Source: CANGYM01 sp044235825 (GTDB taxonomy: Bacteria > Pseudomonadota > Alphaproteobacteria > JAJTHO01 > CANGYM01). Taken from it: a stretch of DNA of 56,022 nt. This document shows, piece by piece, positions 8,922-18,059 of the stretch (the first letter of the stretch is position 1; the number at the start of each line of letters is the position of its first letter). Made by a program: the position numbers and the translations under genes. Under the pieces are notes generated by a model that was given only the letters and a program-made list of their open reading frames with translations, was not told the origin of the DNA and did not search any database. Location of the stretch: contig JBIIHL010000004.1 in assembly GCA_044235825.1 (NCBI GenBank), positions 1-56,022 on the forward strand, in the 5' to 3' direction.

Positions 8922-9407
8922 TTAGGGGGCGTTTTTTGTTCCTCTGAACGCCCAAAATCCCCAAAAAATCATAACACCAGAAAGGGCCATATTCATATCG
9001 GCCATACTCAAACCTGCCAACAAAAACGCTGGTTGATCACAGGGCGTCACGGTGGCTTGGCGGATCATCGCCTCCAGCTCTGCAATGCTATCAGCCCCTT
9101 GGGAAGAACTGGCGCAGGCTGGAAAGGTCCAAAGCCCTGCCTCAACCCCTGAATGATACCCCGCCAAAATCAGACTGGCCGCCCACAACCCTATTAAGGC
9201 CAAAAAGATTGTTGTGCTTTGCCCTTTGGATCCAAACCCTGCAACCAAGCCCACAAACAGAATCGCAAAATACGGCAGTCTCTGATAAAGACAAAGGGGG
9301 CAAGGCTTTAGGTTGAAACCATACTGAGCCACAAACACCACCAACAGGGCCGCCGCGGCCAAAATGACGCTGAAAGCCACGTAGAAAGAGGGGCGCAAAA
9401 AGTTCAT
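8922..9407 (-). CDS. dsbB: disulfide bond formation protein DsbB
   Basis: Inner-membrane quinone-linked oxidase that reoxidises DsbA. Four transmembrane helices can be drawn in 161 residues. The catalytic pairs are C36/C39 (CPLC, followed by YQR) in the first periplasmic loop and C98/C123 in the second. QR after CPLC and a final aromatic-rich helix are typical. No dsbA is nearby. The start codon is about 60 bases upstream of the RpoH promoter of the divergent dnaK. Confidence 0.92.
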   Translation of the reverse strand: MNFLRPSFYVAFSVILAAAALLVVFVAQYGFNLKPCPLCLYQRLPYFAILFVGLVAGFGSKGQSTTIFLALIGLWAASLILAGYHSGVEAGLWTFPACASSSQGADSIAELEAMIRQATVTPCDQPAFLLAGLSMADMNMALSGVMIFWGFWAFRGTKNAP

Positions 9408-9466
9408 AACACCCCATTATGCCACAACCAAATGCACGGGCCACAAAAATAAACGGCACGCCCCCC

Positions 9467-9494
9467 CTTGAAACCCTAAAAAATTTCCCCATAT
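9467..9494 (+). promoter_or_regulatory. RpoH (sigma-32) heat-shock promoter of dnaK
   Basis: CTTGAAA at 9467-9473, a 13-base spacer, then CCCCATAT at 9487-9494. This matches the enteric sigma-32 consensus in both sequence and spacing, and lies about 50 bases upstream of the dnaK ATG at 9545. An RpoH factor must be encoded elsewhere. Confidence 0.82.
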
Positions 9495-9544
9495 TCATTA
9501 TCAAACGAACATACGTTTACGACGATTTCAAACAGGGAAACACT

Positions 9545-11449
9545 ATGTCAAAAATTATTGGGATTGATTTGGGAACCACAAACTCTTGTGTGGCCTTTCG
9601 GGATGGCAACCAGACGGTTGTGATTGAAAATGCTGAGGGTGCCCGCACAACCCCCTCGATTGTGGCGTTTGCTAAGGGTGAACGCTTGGTCGGACAACCG
9701 GCCAAACGCCAAGCCGTCACCAACCACAAAAACACCATTTTTGCGGTTAAGCGTTTGATTGGTCGCCGCTTTGACGATCCCTTAACCCAAAAAGATCAGG
9801 GATTGGTCCCCTATAGCATTATCAAAGGCAACAATGGCGATGCTTGGGTTGAGGCCGAAGGGACCCCCTATTCCCCCAGCCAAATCAGTGCCTTTATTTT
9901 GCAAAAAATGAAAGACACCGCCGAGCGCTATTTGGGCGAAACCGTCACCCAAGCCGTGATTACCGTTCCTGCATATTTTAACGATGCCCAGCGCCAAGCC
10001 ACACGGGATGCCGGTAAAATTGCCGGTCTGGATGTTTTGCGGATTATTAACGAGCCCACCGCCGCGGCTTTGGCCTATGGTCTGGATAAAAAATCCGGCG
10101 GTAAAATTGTTGTTTACGATTTGGGGGGCGGAACCTTTGACGTTTCCGTTCTGGAAATCGGAGATGGCGTTTTCGAAGTCAAGGCCACCAACGGGGATAC
10201 CTTCTTGGGCGGTGAAGACTTTGACAACCGGATTATTGATTATCTGGCGGCAGAGTTTAAAAAAGACAACAGCATTGACTTAAAAGCGGATCCTTTGGCC
10301 CTGCAGCGCCTGAAAGAGGCAGCAGAAAAAGCCAAGATTGAACTGTCCAGCTCGGTGCAAACCGACGTAAACCTGCCCTTTATTACCGCAGACCAAACCG
10401 GACCCAAGCACCTGAATGTGCCCCTAAGCCGCGCCAAATTGGAATCCTTGGTAGAGGACCTTTTGCAGCGCACGATGGAGCCGTGCAAAGCTGCCCTTAA
10501 AGATGCCGATCTGAAACCCTCTGACATTGATGAGGTCATCTTGGTGGGGGGTATGACCCGCATGCCCAAGGTCCAAGAGTTGGTCAAAGCCTTTTTCGGC
10601 AAAGAACCCCACAAAGGCGTCAACCCTGATGAAGTGGTGGCCATCGGTGCCGCCATTCAAGGCGGTGTTCTGCGGGGTGATGTTAAGGATGTTCTGCTTT
10701 TGGACGTCACGCCCCTGTCTTTGGGCATTGAAACCTTGGGCGGCGTGTTTACGCGCCTGATTGAACGCAACACCACCATCCCCGCCAAGAAAGGCCAAGT
10801 CTTTTCCACCGCCGAAGATAACCAAAATGCGGTGACCATCCGTGTATTTCAGGGTGAGCGAGAAATGGCCGCTGACAATAAACTGCTGGGGCAGTTTGAT
10901 CTGATGGGCATTCCCCCCGCCCCCCGCGGTATGCCCCAAATTGAGGTTACCTTTGACATTGACGCCAACGGGATTGTGAATGTTTCGGCCAAAGACAAAG
11001 CCACAAACAAAGAGCAGCAAATCCGCATCCAAGCCTCCGGCGGCCTGAGCGATGCTGATGTGGAAAAAATGATCAAAGATGCCGAAGCCAACGCCGAAGC
11101 CGACAAGAAAAAACGTGAACTGGTGGAACACCGCAACCAAGCGGAAACCCTGATTCAAACCGCCGAGAAAAACTTGGCCGAGTACGGATCCCACGTTTCA
11201 GAGGATGAGAAACAGGCAATTCAAACAGCCATAACCGACCTGAAAGCGGCGCGGGAAACCGACGATGTGTCTTTGATCACGGAAAAAACCAACACCTTGG
11301 CCCAAGCCACCATGAAATTGGGCGAGGCCATGTACAAGGCCCAGCAAGAGAATCCTTCTTCTGAGCAGCCCTCTGCCAACAACCCAAGCGAAAACATCGT
11401 TGATGCTGATTTCGAAGAGGTCAATGAAAACGATAAAAAATCCGCCTAA
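9545..11449 (+). CDS. dnaK: molecular chaperone DnaK (Hsp70)
   Basis: ATP-dependent Hsp70 chaperone. Family signatures are all present: GIDLGTTNSCV at the start, VYDLGGGTFDVSVL, VGGMTRMPKVQ, the substrate-binding domain (DVTPLSLGIETLGG) and the EENVVDADFEEV-type tail, here ending VDADFEEVNENDKK. Length is 634 residues. The true start is ATG 9545; the open frame to 9419 runs through the heat-shock promoter. dnaJ is not adjacent but about 8 kb downstream with its own promoter. An intrinsic terminator follows directly. Confidence 0.98.
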   Translation: MSKIIGIDLGTTNSCVAFRDGNQTVVIENAEGARTTPSIVAFAKGERLVGQPAKRQAVTNHKNTIFAVKRLIGRRFDDPLTQKDQGLVPYSIIKGNNGDAWVEAEGTPYSPSQISAFILQKMKDTAERYLGETVTQAVITVPAYFNDAQRQATRDAGKIAGLDVLRIINEPTAAALAYGLDKKSGGKIVVYDLGGGTFDVSVLEIGDGVFEVKATNGDTFLGGEDFDNRIIDYLAAEFKKDNSIDLKADPLALQRLKEAAEKAKIELSSSVQTDVNLPFITADQTGPKHLNVPLSRAKLESLVEDLLQRTMEPCKAALKDADLKPSDIDEVILVGGMTRMPKVQELVKAFFGKEPHKGVNPDEVVAIGAAIQGGVLRGDVKDVLLLDVTPLSLGIETLGGVFTRLIERNTTIPAKKGQVFSTAEDNQNAVTIRVFQGEREMAADNKLLGQFDLMGIPPAPRGMPQIEVTFDIDANGIVNVSAKDKATNKEQQIRIQASGGLSDADVEKMIKDAEANAEADKKKRELVEHRNQAETLIQTAEKNLAEYGSHVSEDEKQAIQTAITDLKAARETDDVSLITEKTNTLAQATMKLGEAMYKAQQENPSSEQPSANNPSENIVDADFEEVNENDKKSA

Positions 11450-12800
11450 AGACCGAGGGGGTCACAAGGCCCCCTTTTTTTTTAGACCCTTTGTTCATTT
11501 ATCCCGTTTGTTGCGGCACGTTTCGCCTCAGAGCCTTTTGGGGCGCTCTTTTTTAATTATGGCCATGCCTATCCTTTTGGCACAGGCCGCCACCAGCTAT
11601 GTTTTTTTCAACCACCATTGGGATACGCTTGAGCGACGCCTCGCCATAACCTTAGCCAATGAAATGGTCATGCTGATTCAGGCCGAGGCCAAAGCCTATC
11701 CCCACGTTCCCGATATGGCCGCCGCTTTGGATATTAACTTCACGCGCAGCACCCCTGCCTCAGGAACCGATACCCGACACAGTGTTTTGGGATGGCTAAC
11801 CTCTCTGTTTGATCAAGAAGGCATGCTGCGGCGTGAACTGGAAAGCCGCCTTCCCTATCCCCTGACCGTCGAAACCAGCAACAACTGGGTCAGGGTTACC
11901 GTATTTTTACCTCACCATCAAATCACCCTCAGCACCACACCCAAAAAAATCTTTTCCAGTACGGTTTTTGTTTACGTCATCTGGTCCGTTGGTTTGTGCA
12001 TCCTGCTGGTTTTGGTGGCGTGGGGGTTCATGCGCAATCAAATGCACCCCATACGCGACTTGGCCATGGCCGCAGAGGCCTTTGGTCAAGAGGGAATCCC
12101 CAAACGCTTAAAACCCCGCGGGGCACTAGAAGTCCGCAAAGCCACCCGCGCGTTCAATACCATGCAGGACAATATCCTGAAAAACGTGGCCGAGCGCACA
12201 GAAATGCTGGCCGGCATTTCCCATGATCTTCGCACCCCCTTAACCCGCCTGCGCCTTGCGCTGGAAATGACGCCCCAAGACATTAAACAGGATATACTGC
12301 CCGATGTTCTGGAAATGCAGGCCATGGTGGATTCCTATCTGGCGTTTGCGCGGGATGATCAGGGGGAAGATTGGCAATGTGTGGCGCTAGATTCTTTTTT
12401 AGACGCCTTGGCCGCCTCTTTTGATCCCGAAACCCTAAAAATTTTGCCAATCCATCCTGTCAACGTCCGCGCAAAACCCCTGTTGTTGCGGCGATGTTTG
12501 GTGAATCTGATCAACAACGCCCTGACCTATGGCACCCTGTGTACCCTCAGCGTTCAGGACCATAAAGGGTATGTGGACATAACCGTTGCCGATAATGGTC
12601 CCGGCCTGACCCCAGACTCTTTTGAAAGGGCCAAAACCCCCTTTGTGCGTTTAGAAGATGAACGTCCCGTTGGGGCAGGTCACGTGGGTCTGGGCTTGTC
12701 CATTGCCGAGGACATTGCCAAACGGCATGGACATCCTTTGCGTTTGGACACAGAGAACACCAAGGGCGCAAAAATCACACTCCGGCTTTCCCCATGGTGA
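11424..12800 (+). CDS. EnvZ-like sensor histidine kinase
   Basis: Membrane sensor kinase. A first transmembrane helix (RSFLIMAMPILLAQ), a periplasmic domain of about 130 residues and a second helix (VYVIWSVGLCILLVLVAW) are followed by a HAMP segment (MHPIRDLAMAAEAFG). Then come the phospho-acceptor H-box (LAGISHDLRTPLTRLRLALEM) and the ATPase N, G1 and G2 boxes (LVNLINNALTYG, DNGPGL, GHVGLGLSIAEDIAKRHG). This organisation is that of EnvZ-type kinases. No ompR-like gene is adjacent. The start is uncertain: ATG 11424 overlaps dnaK by 26 bases and puts the dnaK terminator inside the gene; TTG 11508 or 11511 would avoid this. The stop overlaps the next gene by seven bases. Confidence 0.85.
   Translation: MKTIKNPPKDRGGHKAPFFFRPFVHLSRLLRHVSPQSLLGRSFLIMAMPILLAQAATSYVFFNHHWDTLERRLAITLANEMVMLIQAEAKAYPHVPDMAAALDINFTRSTPASGTDTRHSVLGWLTSLFDQEGMLRRELESRLPYPLTVETSNNWVRVTVFLPHHQITLSTTPKKIFSSTVFVYVIWSVGLCILLVLVAWGFMRNQMHPIRDLAMAAEAFGQEGIPKRLKPRGALEVRKATRAFNTMQDNILKNVAERTEMLAGISHDLRTPLTRLRLALEMTPQDIKQDILPDVLEMQAMVDSYLAFARDDQGEDWQCVALDSFLDALAASFDPETLKILPIHPVNVRAKPLLLRRCLVNLINNALTYGTLCTLSVQDHKGYVDITVADNGPGLTPDSFERAKTPFVRLEDERPVGAGHVGLGLSIAEDIAKRHGHPLRLDTENTKGAKITLRLSPW
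11456..11483 (+). terminator. intrinsic terminator of dnaK
   Basis: AGGGGG (11456-11461) pairs with CCCCCT (11470-11475) around an eight-base loop, followed by a run of nine T (11475-11483). It starts seven bases after the dnaK stop and lies inside the longest reading frame of the downstream histidine kinase. Confidence 0.7.
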
Positions 12801-13201
12801 TTCGCCAAGAAACGATGGATGATTGGCCCGCCCTTTGGGGTTTACACCAAAAAACCCGCCTTTCCCCCTTTCATCAATCCGACTTTGGGGACTGGCTGAA
12901 TCACCACACCACTTGGATTGCCGTGTGCGAGGGACAGCTTGCCGGCTTTTTGGTCATCCAAGACACCCTAGATCATCAGGATGTGCTGCTTTTGGCTGTG
13001 GATCCCTTGTATCGTCGCCAAGGGGTGGCACGCAGCCTGATACAAAGCCTTTGCCCCCTTAAAAAACCCCTGTTTGTTGAGGTTGAAGATACAAACACCG
13101 CTGCCCTGAACCTGTACCAAACCTTGGGCTTTCAACCCATTGGGCGGCGGCACCATTATTATGGTGCGGGCCGCCATGCCTTGGTCATGCGCTTGGCATG
13201 A
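12794..13201 (+). CDS. GNAT acetyltransferase, RimI-like
   Basis: A 135-residue GCN5-type N-acetyltransferase. The acetyl-CoA loop is visible as VDPLYRRQGVARSLI (Q/RxxGxG/A pattern), and the VEVEDTNTAALNLYQTLGFQPIGRRHHYY region matches RimI, which acetylates the N-terminus of ribosomal protein S18. Because many GNAT paralogues share these motifs, RimI is likely but not certain. It starts inside the stop region of the histidine kinase and converges with tkt, whose stop is 18 bases away. Confidence 0.75.
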   Translation: MVIRQETMDDWPALWGLHQKTRLSPFHQSDFGDWLNHHTTWIAVCEGQLAGFLVIQDTLDHQDVLLLAVDPLYRRQGVARSLIQSLCPLKKPLFVEVEDTNTAALNLYQTLGFQPIGRRHHYYGAGRHALVMRLA

Positions 13202-13219
13202 ATGGCCCTACCCCTCCGA

Positions 13220-15193
13220 TCACAACAAATCAGAATACTTTGCCACGATTTTTTCCGTCACAGCCTTAGGGGTTAAGCCAAAGTGGTCATAAACATCCGC
13301 AGCGGGGGCAGACATACCGAACGTGTCAATGCCAAAAATCATGCCCTTTTCCCCCACCAAGCGATACCACGACAGGGACGATGCGGCCTCGATGGCCACG
13401 ATGGGGCGGTCTTTGGGGAAGAGAGCCTCTCGATACGATTCACTTTGCGCCCAGAACAATTCCTGACAGGGCATGGAAACAACGGTTGCCCCTAGCCCAT
13501 GCTGGGCCAGCGCCTGCTGAATATCCACGGCCAAAGAAACCTCGGATCCTGTGGCCACCAAGGTGATTTTGGGGGCCAACGTGCCCTCGGAAAGGAGATA
13601 GGCCCCCCGCGCACTGGCGTTGATGGCAATATCCGCCTCAGGGTTTCTCAGGGTGGGTAAATCTTGACGGCTGAGGGCCAAAACGCTGGGGGTGTGACGG
13701 TTTTTCAGGGCAAGTTCCCAGCATTCTAACGTTTCCACCGCATCCGCAGGACGAAAATTATGAACATTGGGAATGGCACGTAGGGCGGCAAGATGCTCTA
13801 TGGGCTGGTGCGTGGGGCCATCTTCCCCCAGACCAATGGAATCATGGGTCAAAACATAAATAACCCCTTGTTCCATCAGGGCCGATAAACGCAGGGCTGG
13901 ACGCAAATAATCGCTAAACACCAAAAACGTCCCGCCGTAGGGAACAAACCCCCCGTACAAAGAAAGGCCGTTCATAATGGCCCCCATGGCGTGTTCCCGA
14001 ATGCCATAATGGATATAACGACCTTGGGGATGATTTGATGTGAACGCGTGTTGACTTTTGGCGCGGGTGTTGTTGGATCCGGTCAAATCGGCAGATCCCC
14101 CGACCAACGCCGGCATCAAAGGGGCCAACTGGTCCAAAACCAACCCCGAGGCTTTCCGTGTGGCCATGGTGGGGCGATCCGTGAACCATTGTTTTTTATA
14201 GGACAAAAGGGTCTCTTGGGCATTCTTAGGAAAATCGGCGTTCATCCGGTTTTTCTGTTGGGGGGGAAGCGCCCCCCATTGTTGTTCCCACGCCAACCGC
14301 GCAGATTGTCCCCGCACGCCCAAATTGCGCCATGCCGTCAAAACATCATCAGGAATCACAAACGGATCATAGGGCCAAGACAGGTTTTGCCGCATCTGGG
14401 CAATTTCCTCTTTCCCCAAAGGGGATCCGTGGGTGGCGGCGGTCCCTGCCTTGGTGGGGGACCCCCAGCCAATGGTGGTGCGACAGGCGATAAACGTGGG
14501 TTTATCGGACAACAAAGCCTGATCCAGCGCCGCCCGTATGGCGGCGGGATCATGACCATCTACGGCCAGCGTGTGCCAGCCGCAGGCCCGAAAACGATCA
14601 ATATGATTATCCGAACAACTCAGATCCGTATCCCCATCAATGGAAATATGATTATCATCAAACAAAACCGTGAGTTTGCTCAGACCCAAGTGCCCCGCAA
14701 GGGAAAGGGCTTCCTGACCCACGCCCTCCATCAAACATCCATCACCCGCCACCACAAAGGTTCGGTGGGAAATGATGTCTTGACCCAGTTCCGCACGCAT
14801 CATCTGCTCCGCGATGGCCATGCCCACAGCGTTTCCTAAACCTTGGCCCAAGGGGCCCGTGGTGGTTTCAATACCAAAGCCCAAATCATGTTCAGGGTGC
14901 CCTGGGGTTTTGCTGCCCCGCTGGCGAAAAGCTTTCAGTTGATCCAATGTGGCCTCTGGATACCCCAGCAAATACGCCAAGCTATAAAGGGCCGCTGACC
15001 CATGTCCAGCCGATAAAATAAACCGGTCCCGATTGGCCCACGTGGGACAAGAGGCATCAAAAGATAAGTATTCCGAGAACAAAACCGTCAAAACATCCGC
15101 CATGCCCAGCGGCATGCCAGGATGGCCCGAGGCAGCCTTTTCCACCATATCAACACTCAAAAACCGTAACGCAGTGGCCAAAGAAAGAGTCAT
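13220..15193 (-). CDS. tkt: transketolase
   Basis: Thiamine-diphosphate enzyme of the non-oxidative pentose phosphate pathway. The TPP-binding motif GDGCLMEGVGQEALSLAGHL and the pyrimidine-domain segment (TRKASGLVLDQL ... GGSADLTGSNNT, GIREHAMGAIMNG, LTHDSIGLGEDGPTHQP) are intact. At 657 residues the length is typical. It is divergent from the DUF4164-like/zapA pair, the arrangement common in alphaproteobacteria, where gap usually follows; here thrS converges instead. No leader element is seen upstream. Confidence 0.96.
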   Translation of the reverse strand: MTLSLATALRFLSVDMVEKAASGHPGMPLGMADVLTVLFSEYLSFDASCPTWANRDRFILSAGHGSAALYSLAYLLGYPEATLDQLKAFRQRGSKTPGHPEHDLGFGIETTTGPLGQGLGNAVGMAIAEQMMRAELGQDIISHRTFVVAGDGCLMEGVGQEALSLAGHLGLSKLTVLFDDNHISIDGDTDLSCSDNHIDRFRACGWHTLAVDGHDPAAIRAALDQALLSDKPTFIACRTTIGWGSPTKAGTAATHGSPLGKEEIAQMRQNLSWPYDPFVIPDDVLTAWRNLGVRGQSARLAWEQQWGALPPQQKNRMNADFPKNAQETLLSYKKQWFTDRPTMATRKASGLVLDQLAPLMPALVGGSADLTGSNNTRAKSQHAFTSNHPQGRYIHYGIREHAMGAIMNGLSLYGGFVPYGGTFLVFSDYLRPALRLSALMEQGVIYVLTHDSIGLGEDGPTHQPIEHLAALRAIPNVHNFRPADAVETLECWELALKNRHTPSVLALSRQDLPTLRNPEADIAINASARGAYLLSEGTLAPKITLVATGSEVSLAVDIQQALAQHGLGATVVSMPCQELFWAQSESYREALFPKDRPIVAIEAASSLSWYRLVGEKGMIFGIDTFGMSAPAADVYDHFGLTPKAVTEKIVAKYSDLL

Positions 15194-15316
15194 AAAAATC
15201 TCAAAAATCGGGTTGTTGTTTTCGCTTGTTCAAGTGCCTTGCGAAGAGGAAAAAAGTCCCTTATGAATGAAGGTCTGAAACGTGCCACACCATACAGAAA
15301 CACACAGTTTTCGTCA

Positions 15317-15673
15317 ATGACCACCGCCATCGCCTTTGAATCCGATGTTGAATTGCCCAAAACTGAGGCGGCCCTCGAACGCGCCCATTTGGCCATTCGG
15401 GAATTGCAGAGGACGCTGGCAGAACGTTTGTTGGCCGAACAGGAATCCTATCTGGCCCTAGAGCGCGAATGTCAAACCCTGAAAACGGAACGTGACGCCT
15501 TGGCGATACGCTTGGCCCAAACGGAAAATGTTGCCCCCCCGCCCAATCCCTCAACGTCAACACAATCCGCCTTGGATCCAACATGGCGTGCAGAGGTGGA
15601 TCAGGCCTTGGCCCTCGTGGATCAGGCGCTCAATCTTTTGGCCCCCGATTCCAAAAATGAGGCCCCCCAATGA
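15317..15673 (+). CDS. DUF4164-like small coiled-coil protein next to zapA
   Basis: About 118 residues from ATG 15317. A heptad-rich segment (TEAALERAHLAIRELQRTLAERLLAEQESYLALERECQTL) predicts a coiled coil, followed by a Pro/Ser linker and a short helix (VDQALALVDQALNLL). It occupies the position of the DUF4164 protein usually found between tkt and zapA in alphaproteobacteria, and overlaps zapA by four bases (ATGA). An earlier ATG at 15263 has a GAGGA box 12 bases upstream and would add 18 residues, so the start is open. A role in Z-ring regulation is inferred only from position. Confidence 0.65.
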   Translation: MTTAIAFESDVELPKTEAALERAHLAIRELQRTLAERLLAEQESYLALERECQTLKTERDALAIRLAQTENVAPPPNPSTSTQSALDPTWRAEVDQALALVDQALNLLAPDSKNEAPQ

Positions 15674-16047
15674 CCCAAATCGTTGATGTTGAAGTGATCA
15701 TCCACGGCAAGCCCTATACCCTGTCATGCCAACGGGGACAAGAAGGGCATTTACGAAAACTGGCCGAGGCGGCCGATGAACGCGTCAATAAAATTTGGCG
15801 ACAAGTGGGCAAAAAAATGGTCCTTTCGGAAACCAAACTTTTGGTCATGACATTATTAATGATCACGGATGAATTGTTTGATGCCAAATCAGGGACCCAT
15901 CCCAAAGAGACCACCCCCCTAAATGCCGCAGCCACCCCCAACACACGGGACACAAGGGATGAGGATGAGCATTACGAACAAAAAGTTCAGGCCATCACCG
16001 ATAAAATTACCCTGATCTGCAACAAATTGGCGGTGTCTTCTAACTAG
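15670..16047 (+). CDS. zapA: cell division protein ZapA
   Basis: A 125-residue Z-ring associated protein that crosslinks FtsZ filaments. The N-terminal globular part (VDVEVIIHGKPYTLSCQRGQEGHLRKLAEAADERV) is the conserved ZapA signature, followed by the long helix (ETKLLVMTLLMITDELFD). A Thr/Asn-rich linker separates a second helix (YEQKVQAITDKITLICNKLA). It is translationally coupled to the preceding coiled-coil gene and its 3' end overlaps convergent thrS by eight bases, leaving no room for a 6S RNA gene after zapA. Confidence 0.9.
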   Translation: MTQIVDVEVIIHGKPYTLSCQRGQEGHLRKLAEAADERVNKIWRQVGKKMVLSETKLLVMTLLMITDELFDAKSGTHPKETTPLNAAATPNTRDTRDEDEHYEQKVQAITDKITLICNKLAVSSN

Positions 16048-17962
16048 CCGTGCCTGATGCGGGGTTTAAGAAGACTTTTAAGAAATCATCTTGGGAAAGG
16101 GTCTCCGTTTCTGTGCTGCCCAAACGGCGCAGGGTTACGGTGCCCTCTTCCGCTTCTTTCGCGCCGATGATGGCGAGTATGGGAATTTTTTTCAGGGAAT
16201 GCTCCCGAATTTTATAGGACACTTTTTCGCTGCGGGTATCCAGAACGCCCCGCACCCCTGCACCCTTCAGCGTTTCATAAACAGCCAGAGCCGCCGCATC
16301 TTGGGCGCTGGTGATGGTGAGCACCGCAACCTGCGTGGGGGCCAGCCACAGGGGCAAATGCCCTGCGGTGTTTTCCAGCAGGATCCCGATGAAGCGCTCT
16401 AAACTTCCCAAAATAGCACGGTGTAACATAACGGGATGAACCTTTTCCCCCGAAGGATCCACATAATGGGCGCCCAAGCGTTCGGGCAAAATGAAATCAC
16501 ATTGCAACGTTCCGCACTGCCAATCCCGCCCGATGGCATCGCGCAACACAAACTCCAATTTGGGCCCATAAAACGCCCCCTCACCCGGGTTTAGGGTAAA
16601 ATCAAGGCCCGAGGCCAGCGCGGCTTCTTTCAACGCCTTTTCCGCCCGATCCCACGTGTCATCACTGCCGGCGCGTTTTTCGGGGCGGTCAGAAAATTTT
16701 ATGCGAACATCGTGAAAACCAAAATCAGCGTAAACCTCTTTCAGCAGGGCGCAAAAGGCCACCGCTTCTGCGTTAATTTGATCCGGCGTGCAAAAAATGT
16801 GGGCATCATCCTGATGAAAGGTCCGAAGGCGCAGCAACCCGTGCAAAGACCCCGAGGATTCATTGCGATGCAGGGTATTAAATTCCGTCAGCCGCAGCGG
16901 CAAATCGCGGTAACTTTTGATGCCCTGTTTAAAAATTTGAACATGCCCTGGGCAGTTCATGGGCTTGATGGCAAAGGTTTTTTCGTCTTCGCCGTGTTGA
17001 CACACAAACATATTGTCACGGAATTTATCCCAGTGACCCGACTGTTCCCACAGGGTTTTATCCACCAGAATGGGGGTATTCACCTCTTGATAGCCGTGCT
17101 GCTGCATTTTTTTCAAAATATAACGCACAACCCCTTGATAAACCGTCCATCCCGCGGGGTGCCAGAAAATGCTGCCGGGGGCTTCTTCCTGAAAATGAAA
17201 CAATTCCATGGCGCGGCCCAGTTTTCGATGGTCGCGTTTCTCGGCTTCCTCCAGCATGGTTAAATAACCATTCAGGTCCTCTTTGCTGGCCCATGCGGTG
17301 CCGTAAATCCTTTGCAGCATGGGGTTTTTGGCATCGCCGCGCCAGTAAGCCCCCGCCACCCGCTGCAACTTAAAGGCCATGCCCACGTGACCCGTTGTGG
17401 GAAAATGGGGCCCGCGACACAAATCAACAAAATCACCTTGACGGTAAAGCGTGATGATCTCGTTTTCGGGCAAATCACGGATGATTTCTGCCTTAAAATG
17501 CTCCCCCATCCCCTCAAAAAACGACATGGCTTTATTGCGTTCCCAGACTTCTCGCACAAGGGGAATTTTAGCCTCGATAATCTGGCGCATTTTGGCCTCG
17601 ATGGCGGCCAGATCCTCTTCGCGGAAAGGCTGCGACGTATGAAAATCATAGTAAAACCCATTCTCGATAGAGGGACCAATGGTCACCTGAACATCGGGAT
17701 ACAGGGCCTTGACCGCCTGCGCCATAATGTGGGCAGCGTCGTGACGCAGCGTGTCTAATGCCGCGGGATCATCAGCACTCAGAAGACTCACCCGCGCATC
17801 CTGCGTAATGGTGTGGGAAAGATCGTAAAGCGTATCATTCAGGGACAACAGAACCGCCCGCTTGGCGAGGCTCTTGCTGATGGCATTGGCCAGCTCAACA
17901 CCTGTTAAGGGCGCATCATAGGTGCGCTGGGAAGCATCGGGAAACGTCAGGGTTATGGGCAT
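16040..17962 (-). CDS. thrS: threonyl-tRNA synthetase
   Basis: Class II aminoacyl-tRNA synthetase, 640 residues from ATG 17962 (an in-frame TTG at 17971 is less likely). Domains in order: N-terminal TGS domain (ITLTFPDASQRTYD), the editing domain with HDAAHIMAQAV and the YPDVQVTIGPSIENGFYYDF block, then the catalytic core with NCPGHVQIFK, RLTEFNTLHRNESSG, RTFHQDDAHIFC and HRAILGSLERFIGILLE, and the C-terminal anticodon domain. Zinc ligands fit NCPGH and the later His residues. No T-box or leader hairpin was seen upstream. Confidence 0.97.
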   Translation of the reverse strand: MPITLTFPDASQRTYDAPLTGVELANAISKSLAKRAVLLSLNDTLYDLSHTITQDARVSLLSADDPAALDTLRHDAAHIMAQAVKALYPDVQVTIGPSIENGFYYDFHTSQPFREEDLAAIEAKMRQIIEAKIPLVREVWERNKAMSFFEGMGEHFKAEIIRDLPENEIITLYRQGDFVDLCRGPHFPTTGHVGMAFKLQRVAGAYWRGDAKNPMLQRIYGTAWASKEDLNGYLTMLEEAEKRDHRKLGRAMELFHFQEEAPGSIFWHPAGWTVYQGVVRYILKKMQQHGYQEVNTPILVDKTLWEQSGHWDKFRDNMFVCQHGEDEKTFAIKPMNCPGHVQIFKQGIKSYRDLPLRLTEFNTLHRNESSGSLHGLLRLRTFHQDDAHIFCTPDQINAEAVAFCALLKEVYADFGFHDVRIKFSDRPEKRAGSDDTWDRAEKALKEAALASGLDFTLNPGEGAFYGPKLEFVLRDAIGRDWQCGTLQCDFILPERLGAHYVDPSGEKVHPVMLHRAILGSLERFIGILLENTAGHLPLWLAPTQVAVLTITSAQDAAALAVYETLKGAGVRGVLDTRSEKVSYKIREHSLKKIPILAIIGAKEAEEGTVTLRRLGSTETETLSQDDFLKVFLNPASGTAS

Positions 17963-18059
17963 AACAGGCAAAAAAAGTGTGAAAAAATCTTTTTACCAGA
18001 GGATGGGCGAAGACGGTAGAGAAATGTTCCAAGGGCTAGATCAATTTAGACTGAACAAA

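Noticed and set aside
10424..11194. 256-residue minus-strand ORF opposite dnaK
   Set aside because: Gly/His-rich antisense frame typical of opposite-strand reading of dnaK; no motif or start signal.
14048..14839. 263-residue plus-strand ORF opposite tkt
   Set aside because: Low-complexity Gly/Arg/Gln composition and full overlap with conserved transketolase sequence.
16020..16047. Possible 6S RNA after zapA
   Set aside because: thrS overlaps the zapA end directly, leaving no space for an RNA gene.
17963..18059. Possible tRNA or T-box upstream of thrS
   Set aside because: No cloverleaf, CCA end or T-box motif can be drawn.
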